A stretch of DNA of 64,000 bases from DAISJI01 sp964559835 (GTDB lineage Bacteria > Acidobacteriota > Terriglobia > Terriglobales > Acidobacteriaceae): positions 62,001 through 126,000 of the forward strand of contig CAZLJE010000002.1 of NCBI GenBank assembly GCA_964559835.1, in the 5' to 3' direction. The translations under genes were made by a program, and so were the position numbers. This document shows positions 25,573 through 33,805 of the stretch, piece by piece. The notes beneath the pieces are model-generated. The model had not been told where the DNA came from. It was given only the letters and a program-made list of their open reading frames with translations, and searched no databases. Every line of letters begins with the position of its first letter. Positions within the stretch are counted from its first letter, which is position 1.

Positions 25573-26822
25573 TTCTTTTCCTCGGCCTGTACCGTCGGGT
25601 CCTTGGTGTAGATCTTCTCGCCGGCCTTCAATCCGTTCGCGACCGCGATAGTTCCGCCGTTGCGCTTCAGGACTTCGATCGTCCGCTCCTCATAGCGGCC
25701 GCCGGCCTTGGCGACATAAACCACCGTGCCTCCCGACTTCTGAAAAGACGCTTCGGCGGGAATCATGATCGCGTCCTTGATGCTATCCACCGCGATGCGC
25801 GCACTTGCGCTCATGCCCGGCCTCAGGCGCGCGTCGGGCTTGTCCAGCTTCATGCGGATGTCGAAGTTGCGCAGCACCGGCCAGCCGGAAAAATCCGATT
25901 TCGCCAGCGGGCTGATCTCCGCGATCTCCGCCGTGAACTCCGTATCCGGCACGGCATCCACGTGGACGCTTACGCGCTGGCCGACGGCCAGCCGGCCGCG
26001 GTCGATCTCGTCGACTCGGGCGGCGATCTGGATCGTATCCATGTCGGGCAGCTCCATCACGCCCGCACCCGGCCATACCGAATCGCCCTCGCGCCACTCC
26101 AGCTGCTGGTTGGGACCCGCCCAGTGCGTCAATACGGTCGCGATCCCCGCCACCGGAGACTTCAACGACATGCGCTCGATGTTTGTCTTTGCCAGGTTGA
26201 CGTCGAACAACGCCTTCTGCTGCTTCAACCGTTTTTGCGCGATCAGCGCGGCATCTCCCGACTTGTTCGATTTCACCCTCTGCTCGACTTCGCGCAGCGT
26301 CTGCTCCGCGTCCGAGAGCGTCAGCCGGGCCTTGGCGCCGTCGATATCGGACAGGATCTCCTGCTTCCCCGTTTCCAACTGGGCGCGCTGGACGTCGAAC
26401 TTCGCTTTGGCAAGGTCGGTGGCGTCCTGCTCTTCCGTCATCTTCGCCTGCGCGATGGCGCCATCGATCTCGCGTTCGGCCTGCTTCAAGTCGGACTGGC
26501 GCGTGTCGAGCTGGTTCTGCAGTTGCGTCAGATCGAACTGCACTACCACATCGCCGACCTTCACCGGGTCGCCCGTCTTCGCCATCTTGATGATCTGGAT
26601 CTGACCTGTGCCGGACGGTGCGGTGAGCACGATCGATTTCTGCGCCTTCACCTCGCCACGGATCGGCAGGTTCTCGGTGAACTCGCCACGCTTCACCTCG
26701 ACCGTGGGCACCTTGCCCTCGGCACGGACAAGGCGCACGATCCCCGTCGTCCCCGCGATCAGCAGGATCACCACCGTCGCCGCGAGCAGCCGATGCAGCT
26801 TTACGAAATTGGCGAACCGCAT
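25569..26822 (-). CDS. Membrane-fusion (HlyD/MacA-like) adaptor 2
   Basis: A 417-residue adaptor from the ATG at 26822; in-frame codons upstream lie inside the preceding gene. The anchor helix is LLAATVVILLIAGTTGIVRL. The helical hairpin spans about residues 90-200 (LQNQLDTRQSDLKQAEREID; TLREVEQRVKSNKSGDAALI). The lipoyl halves are AKTGDPVKVGDVVVQFDLTQ and the region near SLKSPVAGIATVL, followed by the beta-barrel (DTIQIAARVDEIDRGRLAVG) and the end domain (VVYVAKAGGRYEERTIEVLK). It is the middle of three consecutive adaptor genes and differs clearly from both neighbours. Confidence 0.92.
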   Translation of the reverse strand: MRFANFVKLHRLLAATVVILLIAGTTGIVRLVRAEGKVPTVEVKRGEFTENLPIRGEVKAQKSIVLTAPSGTGQIQIIKMAKTGDPVKVGDVVVQFDLTQLQNQLDTRQSDLKQAEREIDGAIAQAKMTEEQDATDLAKAKFDVQRAQLETGKQEILSDIDGAKARLTLSDAEQTLREVEQRVKSNKSGDAALIAQKRLKQQKALFDVNLAKTNIERMSLKSPVAGIATVLTHWAGPNQQLEWREGDSVWPGAGVMELPDMDTIQIAARVDEIDRGRLAVGQRVSVHVDAVPDTEFTAEIAEISPLAKSDFSGWPVLRNFDIRMKLDKPDARLRPGMSASARIAVDSIKDAIMIPAEASFQKSGGTVVYVAKAGGRYEERTIEVLKRNGGTIAVANGLKAGEKIYTKDPTVQAEEKK

Positions 26823-26826
26823 GTGC

Positions 26827-28203
26827 TTACTTCCTTCCCTGCTGCGACTTTTGCGGATTGCGCAAAACGACTTCACCCGCATTCACGCCACTCAGGACGA
26901 CTGCTTCATCGTCCGCGATCGGGCCCAGCTTCACCGCTTCGCGCTCGAAGCTCTGTCCGCGCTGCACCCAGATGTAGGCGCCGCCCGCATCCATGTACAG
27001 CGCGTCCCGCGGAACGATAAGCGAATTCCCGATCTTCTCCAGCACGATGTCGATGCCCGCCGACAGGTCCGGCATCAGCCGCGGGTCGGAGCCTTCGATG
27101 TCGAATAGCCCGGTGAAAGTGCGGACCTTGGTCGAGAGTCCGCTCGTCAGTCCGATCGCCGCCAGCCTCTGCAGCTTGCCTGGCAGCACCATCCCGGGAT
27201 AAGCGTCCAGGTGGATCCGCACCGGCAGCCCGACGTCGAGCCACGGCACGTCCGACTGGTTGATGCGGGCGCGCACCTGCATCGAGTGCGGATTCATCAC
27301 CTGCATGAAGGGCACGCCCGGACGGACTTCGTCGCCTTCCTGGATCTCTCCCGGCGCGTTGCCCTTCCAAATACTGTTGAGGACGATGGTCCCGTCGAGC
27401 GGCGCGCGGATGGCCATGCGTTCCGAATTGTCCTGCGAGTGTTGCATCGCGGCGCGGGCGCGGTCGCGCTGGATTTCCAGCACCTTGATCGCCGCCAGGT
27501 TCGCCTGCCGCTTCAACTGAAACGTTTCCTGCAACTGCTTCAGCCGGGCCTGGGCCTCCTCGAGATTGGCCAGGTTCTTCTCCGCGTCGATCTTCGAGAC
27601 CACCTCGTTGCGTCGCGTCTCCAGTTCGGCGTTCTTGACGGCGTCTTCGGCGGTGTGCAGCTCGGTCTCGTCTTTCGCCCGCGCGATCGCCTGGTCGGCC
27701 TGGGCTTTCTTGATCTGCTCGACCAGGTCCTCGTATTCAGCCTGTTTGTCGAGAGCGTTCTTGATCTGCGCCTGGCGATCGAACTCCACCAGCAGGTCGC
27801 CCTTCTTCACTCGCGCGCCGGCCTGCGCCATGTGCGTGATGATGAGGGAACCGAGCCCGCCGCCGGTCAGGGTAGGGGCGGCTACGATGTAGGACTGCGT
27901 CGCTTCGGTCGTTCCGGTCACGCGCAGCGTGCGCACGAACTCGCCGCGCACGACGGTAGCAGTGCGGATCGTTTGCGCCGTCTCGGATTTGGAGCCGGCG
28001 CGGAGAGCGTGCGTGACGCCCCACGCGGCGACGATCAGAACCACGGCGGACGCGGCCAGAAACCATTTTTTCTTCGATTTGCCAGGGACTGGACTCTCCG
28101 GCACCGCCGGAGGCTCTACCACAGGTGGCGGCGCGCTGACCGGCAGCTCCGTCGCCACGCTCTGCAATATTTGCGTACTCGAACTGGACACTCTGTCTCC
28201 CAA
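26827..28203 (-). CDS. Membrane-fusion (HlyD/MacA-like) adaptor 3, operon head
   Basis: A 458-residue adaptor and first gene of the efflux operon. A roughly 45-residue Pro-rich cytoplasmic N-terminus (VSAPPPVVEPPAVPESPVPG) precedes the TM (WFLAASAVVLIVAAWGVTHA); this extension is absent from the other two adaptors. The helical hairpin (about residues 140-255) is flanked by lipoyl halves (AQAGARVKKGDLLVEFDRQA; MAIRAPLDGTIVL). The beta-barrel contains MQVRARINQSDVPWLDVGLP and the end domain PRDALYMDAGGAYIWVQRGQ. A gap of 4 bp separates it from adaptor 2. Three different adaptors per operon could assemble a mixed ring or serve several permeases. Confidence 0.92.
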   Translation of the reverse strand: MGDRVSSSSTQILQSVATELPVSAPPPVVEPPAVPESPVPGKSKKKWFLAASAVVLIVAAWGVTHALRAGSKSETAQTIRTATVVRGEFVRTLRVTGTTEATQSYIVAAPTLTGGGLGSLIITHMAQAGARVKKGDLLVEFDRQAQIKNALDKQAEYEDLVEQIKKAQADQAIARAKDETELHTAEDAVKNAELETRRNEVVSKIDAEKNLANLEEAQARLKQLQETFQLKRQANLAAIKVLEIQRDRARAAMQHSQDNSERMAIRAPLDGTIVLNSIWKGNAPGEIQEGDEVRPGVPFMQVMNPHSMQVRARINQSDVPWLDVGLPVRIHLDAYPGMVLPGKLQRLAAIGLTSGLSTKVRTFTGLFDIEGSDPRLMPDLSAGIDIVLEKIGNSLIVPRDALYMDAGGAYIWVQRGQSFEREAVKLGPIADDEAVVLSGVNAGEVVLRNPQKSQQGRK

Positions 28204-28576
28204 CGACCCTGCACAACGAATCGCGCTGACGGTGTAGCTGGTGGCACCCAGGTTTTGTTACAGACACCGGACCCACATGGTAAGGCGCCTGAAGCGACTC
28301 TTAACCCGCTGACCAGAGCACCCGGATAGACGCCCGAAATGCAATTCGGTAAGCGGAGAAACTACGGCTGCTTCTCTGATTATCTATCGGATTAACAGCA
28401 GAGACAAACCCCAGATGTTTGATTCGACGGCACTAATGCCGTTTTACGACAAAACTCAGGGACTTCGCTGAGGCCGCATGTTCAGTTCGTCCGCGATTGG
28501 CGCGCATTCGCTAACTTCGGAAGGCGGACCCTGCATCAGCAAGGACGAATATCGCCCCACGAGTGTTTACAATTTT
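28204..28576. other. Intergenic region upstream of efflux operon
   Basis: This is 373 bp between the BNR-protein stop and the efflux operon start, both on the minus strand. It contains a short stem ACGGCA (28427-28432) / TGCCGT (28437-28442) with a TTT on the plus side, which is too weak to call a terminator. It presumably holds the operon promoter, but I could not identify -35/-10 boxes with confidence, and no ORF here looks coding. Confidence 0.4.
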
Positions 28577-31465
28577 TTACTTCCGCGGCAGCACGAGTTT
28601 CACTCCCGACGGGTCCTCGGGCTTTACCTCCAGGCTGCGCGTCAGGATGGTCGCTCCGATGTAAAGCGTGACCGAGTACTTGCCGGGTTCCACGCGACGC
28701 TTCGCCTGTTGCTCGGACAACGTCTCCAGCGGGTCGCCCGTGACCGGATCGACCGCAGGTTTCGCGTTCTTCGCCTTATCGGTCTCCAGGTCCCACTGGA
28801 CCGCGTGCAGGCCCGGAGTGCCTGGCCCTTGCATGCGGCGGATCACGCTGTTCTTCGGGTTGGAAATATTGATCAGCACGCCGCCGGGAACGGGATCGCG
28901 CAACGTGTAGTAGATCGTCGTGCCGTACGGCGGATTCTCGGCCCGGAAGAACAGGTCGCCATTGAGTTCTTCGATCGTCGCCCCGTAGGTGTAGCGGATG
29001 TTGTATGCAACCGCGTCTTTTGGCTGGAACAGGTACGCGGGCTTGCCGGTCGCCTCGGCCGCTTGCTCGAGCGGCGCGATGTCCGCGATCCAGATTGCGC
29101 GCCCGAACGTCCCGACCACCAGTTCCCTGTCACGCGGCTGGATCACCATGCTGCGCACTGCGCTCACCGGCAGGTTCGAGTCCCAGCGCGTCCAACTGAC
29201 TCCGGCGTTGAAAGTCACGTACAGGCCAAACTCGGTGCCAACGAAGAGTAAGTTCGGTGCCGCCGGATCTTCACGCACGATATACGCCGGCCCGAATTCC
29301 GGAAGATTACTGCTGATGTTGCGCCATGTCGCGCCGTAATCCGCCGTGACGAAGATGTACGGCCGCTTATCGTTGAGGGTGTGGCGATCGAGCACAACGT
29401 AGGCCACCGCCGCATTCGTGACCGACGGTTCGATCCGCGACACCACCGCCCACTCCACCGGACACATCTTGTCCTTCGCTGACTGAACAGCGCAGATGTT
29501 CTGGTCGACGCGCGTCCAGTTCTTGCCGCCATCTTTCGTAACGTGGATCCAGCCGTCGTCCGAGCCCGCCCAGAGCACGTTCGCGTCTTTCGGCGACTGC
29601 GCCAGCGAGAACAGCGCGCCGTAAGAGTGATAGCTGTCCTTCGCGCCCGTGAGCTTTTCGCGTTCTTGCTGGCGCGTGAGGTCGGGCGAGATGACCTGAC
29701 AACTACTCAGGACTTTGCCCCGAAATTTTGAGGCCTCCTGCTCAGGGTGCTCTGAATCGGAAATCATCCCGGAAACATGTAGACACCTGAAAACGTAGTT
29801 CGCGCCAATGTAGCTGATCGTTCGTGTACATCTCTGGCATTGAGACCCTTCCGGCATCTCGTCCACTCTGATAATCATGGGCGGCGTCCAGTCCCAGCGG
29901 AACTTGTGCAGCTTCGCCCACTCGGGATTGTCGGATTGCTTCGGCTGCAATTCCGTCCGCGCCCAGTTGTGCAAATCCAATCGCGAAAAATTACCGAACT
30001 CCTGCAGCATGTAGATCACGTTCGGATCGCGCGGGTCCGGATGCACGGCCATGCCGTCGCCGTTGAAGCGCAGCTTGATCCAGTCGCGATTCGTAATGCC
30101 CTCGTTGTCGTAGGTGCGCGACGGCCCCGCCCATGTCGCGGTGTCTTGCATGCCGCCATAGATCCAGTACGGCTGCTGGTTGTCGACGTCCACTTCGTAG
30201 AACTGCGCGATCGGCAGCACGGACTGGATCCACTTCTCACCGCCGTCCACCGAGACGTTCACGCCTCCATCTCCGCCCAGCGCCATGTTGCTGGGATCGT
30301 GCGGATCGAGCCAGAGCGTGTGCAGATCGTTGTGCACGTGCTTCATGTTGTGCTTGACCCATGTGCGCCCGCCGTCGTCGGAGCGCTGAAGGTCGAACAC
30401 CGGCATCCACACGCGGTTGTCGTCCCTGGGATCGGCGACGATCCGGTCGTAGTAATAGCTGGTCATAGTCGCGTTGACGCGCGTCCAGTGCGAGCCGCCG
30501 TCTTCGCTGCGGAACACGCCGCCGCTCATTACCGTCCGGGTCGGACCTGCTCCGCCGATCGCCCCGCCAGGCTCTCCGGTCAGGATCGCCGCGTACACGA
30601 TCTCCGTATTGTTCGGCGCGACGGCCAGCGTGATCTTCGCCATCGTGCCCTGCTCGGGTAGTCCTTCGGTCAGCCGCGTCCAGTGCGCCCCGGAGTCGGT
30701 GGTTTTGAAAATCCCGCTGCCTGGGCCGGATTCGGTCATGTCACCGTCGCCCCACCGCATCCGCTGCCACGCTGCCGCGTACAGACTGTCGGGATTCTTC
30801 GGGTCCATGACGAGGTCGCTGAAACCCGTTTTGTCGTCAATGACGAGCGACTTCGTCCACGTCTTGCCGCCGTCGATAGTCTTGAAGATGCCGCGCTCCG
30901 CGTTCGGTCCCCACAAGTGCCCAAGCGCCGCGACATAGACCGTCTGAGGATTGCGCGGGTCGATTACGATCGCCGTGATCTCTTCGGTTTCGCGCAGTCC
31001 CATGTACGACCAGCTCTTTCCCGCATCTTCGGACTTGAACACACCACGGCCTAGCGAGTTGGCGCGCGTGCTCGCCGGTTCGCCGCTGCCGACCCACACA
31101 ACATTCGGATCCGACGGGGCGACCGCAATCGGCCCGCACGATGCCGCTTCCATGCGCGCATTCCAGAGCGGCTCGATCGTCGTTCCGAAATTCGTGGTCT
31201 TCCACACGCCTCCATGCGCCGTGCACACGTAAAACGTCTTCGGCTGTTGCGCGACGCCAGTGATCTGCCACACTCGTCCGGCGGGACTCGCCGGACCGAT
31301 CAGCCGGAACGGAACGGCGCTCAGCACCTGCTCCGCCTGCAACGACTGCGGTGTGGTGACCGGCGCCGCTTGTGCCGGTGCAGGCTGCGACGGCTTGGTC
31401 TTCTGCGCTGATACGGTAGCTGTGAACAAAAGGACGAGCACAGCACAGATTGCAGGAATGCGCAT
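28577..31465 (-). CDS. Exported sortilin/VPS10-like BNR-repeat protein
   Basis: A 962-residue protein from the ATG at 31465, placed 6 bases after GGAGA; two earlier in-frame ATGs are less suitable. The signal peptide is RIPAICAVLVLLFTATVSAQ. The body is a beta-propeller built from BNR/Asp-box repeats: GVWKTTNFG, GVFKSEDAGKSWSYMG, GIFKTIDGGKTWTKS, GIFKTTDSGAHWTRL, GVFRSEDGGSHWTRV, HVTKDGGKNWTRV, YVTFNAGVSWTRW. The C-terminal part (about 800-962) is a separate beta domain with a FlgD-like stretch (GTPGLHAVQWDLETDKA). Such proteins are often labelled glycosyl hydrolase or sortilin-like, but no catalytic residues are evident, so binding rather than hydrolysis is equally possible. Monocistronic by spacing. 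Confidence 0.85.
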   Translation of the reverse strand: MRIPAICAVLVLLFTATVSAQKTKPSQPAPAQAAPVTTPQSLQAEQVLSAVPFRLIGPASPAGRVWQITGVAQQPKTFYVCTAHGGVWKTTNFGTTIEPLWNARMEAASCGPIAVAPSDPNVVWVGSGEPASTRANSLGRGVFKSEDAGKSWSYMGLRETEEITAIVIDPRNPQTVYVAALGHLWGPNAERGIFKTIDGGKTWTKSLVIDDKTGFSDLVMDPKNPDSLYAAAWQRMRWGDGDMTESGPGSGIFKTTDSGAHWTRLTEGLPEQGTMAKITLAVAPNNTEIVYAAILTGEPGGAIGGAGPTRTVMSGGVFRSEDGGSHWTRVNATMTSYYYDRIVADPRDDNRVWMPVFDLQRSDDGGRTWVKHNMKHVHNDLHTLWLDPHDPSNMALGGDGGVNVSVDGGEKWIQSVLPIAQFYEVDVDNQQPYWIYGGMQDTATWAGPSRTYDNEGITNRDWIKLRFNGDGMAVHPDPRDPNVIYMLQEFGNFSRLDLHNWARTELQPKQSDNPEWAKLHKFRWDWTPPMIIRVDEMPEGSQCQRCTRTISYIGANYVFRCLHVSGMISDSEHPEQEASKFRGKVLSSCQVISPDLTRQQEREKLTGAKDSYHSYGALFSLAQSPKDANVLWAGSDDGWIHVTKDGGKNWTRVDQNICAVQSAKDKMCPVEWAVVSRIEPSVTNAAVAYVVLDRHTLNDKRPYIFVTADYGATWRNISSNLPEFGPAYIVREDPAAPNLLFVGTEFGLYVTFNAGVSWTRWDSNLPVSAVRSMVIQPRDRELVVGTFGRAIWIADIAPLEQAAEATGKPAYLFQPKDAVAYNIRYTYGATIEELNGDLFFRAENPPYGTTIYYTLRDPVPGGVLINISNPKNSVIRRMQGPGTPGLHAVQWDLETDKAKNAKPAVDPVTGDPLETLSEQQAKRRVEPGKYSVTLYIGATILTRSLEVKPEDPSGVKLVLPRK

Positions 31466-31494
31466 AAACATTCTCCGGAAATGCGCCAAAGGGT

Positions 31495-31558
31495 AACACT
31501 GACAACTGGTGACCGGCGACTGGCAACTGACAACTCACAACTGACAACTGGCAACTGC
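31495..31558. repeat. ACAACTG word-repeat island
   Basis: About 64 bp upstream of the BNR gene consist of the word CAACTG/ACAACTG and variants (GACAACTGGTGACCGGCGAC, then repeated CAACTGACAACTCACAACTG). It is a degenerate tandem array without coding sense. Confidence 0.75.
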
Positions 31559-31626
31559 TTCTAAGCGAAATCCCCGCTTGTAATCCACAGGCCAGTCGGA
31601 GCATTGTCGTTACAGCATTCGCAAAG

Positions 31627-32013
31627 ATGGAGGCTGCATTGCCGAAAGGTGGCACGCCACCCCTGGTCCCCATGTGGCCGGGTGTCTGCGTGGTCGAGCG
31701 CAACCCGTTCCCGTTCTTCCCCTTCAATCCACGCTGGCGGGACGAAATGAGCGCTGTCGAGTTCCAGACCTTTTGCGTGCTGCTGCGGCTCGCCTGGGTT
31801 TCTCCGCGGCCCTGCATGCTGCCCAACGACGTAGCTCACCTCAACCGGATGGTCGAGCAGCACCTGCGTGGTCCGATTCCCCAGACCGTGCTGGCCCGCT
31901 TCCGCTATCACGAGCGGCTCGGGTTCCTCTTCTTTCCACCGCAGTTGCGGGCATTGCAACGGCTGGTGAACGGCGAGGACCTGTATGCGCTTCTGTGGGA
32001 CGAATCGCTGTGA
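31627..32013 (+). CDS. DUF1376-like protein of unknown function
   Basis: A 128-residue protein. The segment from PFPFFPFNPRWRDEMSAVEF through CVLLRLAWVSPRPCMLPNDV matches the look of DUF1376 (YdaU-like) domains: a Pro-Phe-rich 'PFFPFDW' strand, then an aliphatic helix ending in Trp and an 'LP.D' turn. DUF1376 proteins occur in phage and bacterial replication-like contexts, but this is a short stand-alone domain. No ribosome-binding site supports the ATG at 31627; the ATG at 31672 is an alternative. The stop overlaps the GTG of the next small gene, so the two are probably co-translated. Confidence 0.6.
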   Translation: MEAALPKGGTPPLVPMWPGVCVVERNPFPFFPFNPRWRDEMSAVEFQTFCVLLRLAWVSPRPCMLPNDVAHLNRMVEQHLRGPIPQTVLARFRYHERLGFLFFPPQLRALQRLVNGEDLYALLWDESL

Positions 32014-32183
32014 GCGATCCTCGGCGTGCAGACGCCGACACCGGCCGGAACGCACAGCCGTCCTCTTCCCCGGCCGGAGTGATGCGCACCTGTCCGACCT
32101 GCTCGTCGCCGCTGGAGGACCAGAAATGCAAGCTCATCTGCCGCAACTGCGGATTTTTCCTGAGCTGTTCTGATTTCTACTGA
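32010..32183 (+). CDS. 57-residue zinc-ribbon protein
   Basis: It starts at a GTG overlapping the preceding stop (GTGA), or at the internal ATG at 32082, which would give 33 residues. The C-terminal half is MRTCPTCSSPLEDQKCKLIC followed by RNCGFFLSCSDFY, a compact Cys cluster (C-x2-C, C-x3-C-x2-C, then one more Cys) suited to one zinc ion. The N-terminal 24 residues are Ser/Ala/Asp-rich and look disordered. It might be a small rubredoxin-like or nucleic-acid-binding ribbon. A strong intrinsic terminator follows 16 bp later, which supports it as the real end of a two-gene transcript. Confidence 0.65.
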   Translation: MSDPRRADADTGRNAQPSSSPAGVMRTCPTCSSPLEDQKCKLICRNCGFFLSCSDFY

Positions 32184-32198
32184 AGCCCCACAGCACAA

Positions 32199-32226
32199 GA
32201 AAACCGAGCCTTGAGCTCGGTTTTTC
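32199..32226 (+). terminator. Intrinsic terminator after zinc-ribbon gene
   Basis: AAAACCGAGC, loop CTTGA, GCTCGGTTTTT: a ten-base stem with a short loop running directly into a T-run. A textbook rho-independent terminator for the plus strand. Its symmetric A-run also allows termination of the convergent minus-strand gene. Confidence 0.9.
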
Positions 32227-32251
32227 TGTTGGTACTTGGTACTTGTTACTT

Positions 32252-33103
32252 CTACTGGTCCGCCTGGCTGGGCCCGCTGCCGCGGCGTTCGTTAATTCTC
32301 TCGAAGGCGCGGTCCACCACTCCCATGATGAGGGGCAAGGAAGGCGACGACGTTTGCGGATGCATCGCTGCCGACAGCGCGAAATTCCAGCGCTCGCTCG
32401 GCGCCAGCTGCAACGCAGGTCCGCGCGCCGGCTCGGGGCGCAACATGTACGTGCACCAGGTAATGCCGGCCATGTTGTATGCCGCCATCTTGGCCAGGTT
32501 GTAGTACATCTGCGTTTGGGCGGATAGTCCGAGGCGGCCGAATACCGCTACGGCGATCAAGTCGATGGCTGCCAGCACGCCGAAGCCGGCGCCGATGCCA
32601 AACACCCGGTGCCGCCACAGCAATCCCACGTACGGCGCACAGATGATCATCAGCAGCACCAGGCCGCACTGCATTACACGCACACTGCGCTCCAGCGCCA
32701 CCAACCAACCGAAAACCATCGCAGGTTTCAAGGCTGCGTCTGCCGTGATCAACACCATGAGCACTGCCGCGACGACGAGTACGGCGGCGGCCCATCGGAA
32801 CAGGGCTTTGCCGAGGTCGCGCAGCCCCTCGAACGGCCTGAAAATCTCGCGGAACACCTCGTAGATCACGGCGAAACCCAGGCCTATGCTCAGTGCTGCC
32901 ACAGTCCAGTACGAGAAGAAATAAGCGTACCGGTTGGAGGCGTGATACGTCGAGAACTGGACGGCAAAGGAGACGACCTGAAAGACCGCGTAGGCGAAAA
33001 AGTACGGATACGAGTTTCGGAGTTTGCGCTGGACCATGACATAGGCCAGCACCGAAAACGTAATCGCCGGAGCGATCCAGAGCACGTAATAGAGGGCGCG
33101 CAT
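32252..33103 (-). CDS. Seven-TM integral membrane protein, unknown function
   Basis: A 283-residue protein with seven predicted membrane helices: about 4-24, 32-50, 61-84, 102-121, 130-160, 169-190 and 200-222. The loops are short, and a roughly 60-residue hydrophilic C-terminal tail should be cytoplasmic (SLPLIMGVVDRAFERINERR). I do not recognise a catalytic motif. Aromatic clusters (NSYPYFFAYAVF, NRYAYFFSYW) mark the second and third helices. It follows the two secreted-peptide genes on the same strand, 112 bp downstream, with a CAGGGGCA/TGCCCCTG stem (33119-33148) in the gap. A role as receptor, exporter or immunity partner for those peptides is a hypothesis only. Confidence 0.8.
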   Translation of the reverse strand: MRALYYVLWIAPAITFSVLAYVMVQRKLRNSYPYFFAYAVFQVVSFAVQFSTYHASNRYAYFFSYWTVAALSIGLGFAVIYEVFREIFRPFEGLRDLGKALFRWAAAVLVVAAVLMVLITADAALKPAMVFGWLVALERSVRVMQCGLVLLMIICAPYVGLLWRHRVFGIGAGFGVLAAIDLIAVAVFGRLGLSAQTQMYYNLAKMAAYNMAGITWCTYMLRPEPARGPALQLAPSERWNFALSAAMHPQTSSPSLPLIMGVVDRAFERINERRGSGPSQADQ

Positions 33104-33215
33104 AATAGGCTGTCTTCACAGGGGCACGGACACACATCCATGCCCCTGCGGAACGTGAGAATAGCGCGTTCTCCATCAGCGTACAAGCAAGATTGTGGGG
33201 GCCGAGTTACTGTCG

Positions 33216-33383
33216 TTACTTCGCCGACGGTATCGGCGGCGGGCAGTTCGGGTCCCCTGGCCAGCACATGGGTGCCGGTCCGCCGTCGGAGAATCCCGTC
33301 TTCGTTGCCTTCGGCGTAGCCATCGCGGAAATGGTTCCGGCCAGTATCAGGCCGGCAATGAGCGTCTTCGTGATCAGTTTCAT
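33216..33383 (-). CDS. Small secreted Cys-loop peptide A (55 residues)
   Basis: The start is the second of two adjacent ATGs (33383), seven bases after AGGAG. A signal peptide (MKLITKTLIAGLILAGTISA, then MA) is followed by a mature peptide of about 33 residues ending in CWPGDPNCPPPIPSAK. Two cysteines six residues apart suggest one disulfide loop; the peptide is rich in Pro and Gly. The C-terminal 27 residues are identical to those of the next gene, with 14 synonymous codon differences and no replacement. Caution: a plus-strand frame also has its wobble positions aligned with these and is nearly conserved. The minus strand is preferred because start, ribosome-binding site, signal peptide and stop position are all conserved only there. 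Function unknown. Confidence 0.78.
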   Translation of the reverse strand: MKLITKTLIAGLILAGTISAMATPKATKTGFSDGGPAPMCWPGDPNCPPPIPSAK

Positions 33384-33426
33384 CATCCCTCTCCTGTCGT
33401 ATCTTTTGGCGTAAGTTGGCGCACAG

Positions 33427-33603
33427 CTACTTCGCGGACGGAATCGGTGGCGGGCAGTTCGGGTCGCCGGGCCAGCACATCGGGGCGGGGCCTCCGTCCG
33501 AAAAACCAGTTGTGTTCGCCTTCGGCTGCTTCGGGGAGGCGATGGCGGAAACAGTTCCGAGGATCATCAGACCAGCAAGCATGGTGGTAGCAATAGACTT
33601 CAT
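33427..33603 (-). CDS. Small secreted Cys-loop peptide B (58 residues)
   Basis: A tandem paralogue lying upstream of peptide A on the minus strand with 43 bp between them. The signal peptide MKSIATTMLAGLMILGTVSA (then IA) differs in most residues from that of A but keeps the hydrophobic pattern and AxA cleavage. After a variable linker (SPKQPKANT) comes the same 27-residue core ending CWPGDPNCPPPIPSAK, then a stop. The leaders of both genes share CCAAAAGA about 20-25 bases before the start. The ribosome-binding site here is a GAGAGAG stretch, weaker than in A. No modification enzyme or dedicated peptidase is adjacent; the divergent neighbour is an OsmC gene. Confidence 0.78.
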   Translation of the reverse strand: MKSIATTMLAGLMILGTVSAIASPKQPKANTTGFSDGGPAPMCWPGDPNCPPPIPSAK

Positions 33604-33805
33604 GGCGTGTCTCTCTCTCTGTCTTTTGGATTTACCCCGACTAGGGATCAGGGCGACTCAGTGTACCGCCCGAATTAACTTTCGCGACATAACTTTTTTT
33701 AACTTTCGTCAAGTATCTTCGGTAACGTCTCATAATGACGCAGCCGCCATCATTTACTATCGCTGCTTACGGATTCACAGCTATCACTCGTAAGGAGATG
33801 GAACA

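Noticed and set aside
28425..28446. Small stem ACGGCA/TGCCGT with TTTT as a terminator
   Set aside because: Both flanking genes are on the minus strand while the T-tract is on the plus strand, and the stem is only six bases.
33193..33793. Plus-strand frames sharing YFADGIGGGQFGSPGQH at two positions
   Set aside because: They are the antisense of the secreted-peptide genes with coincident wobble positions. Starts, ends and flanks are not conserved on the plus strand, and replacements (I/M, K/N, V/F) appear there but not in the minus-strand core.
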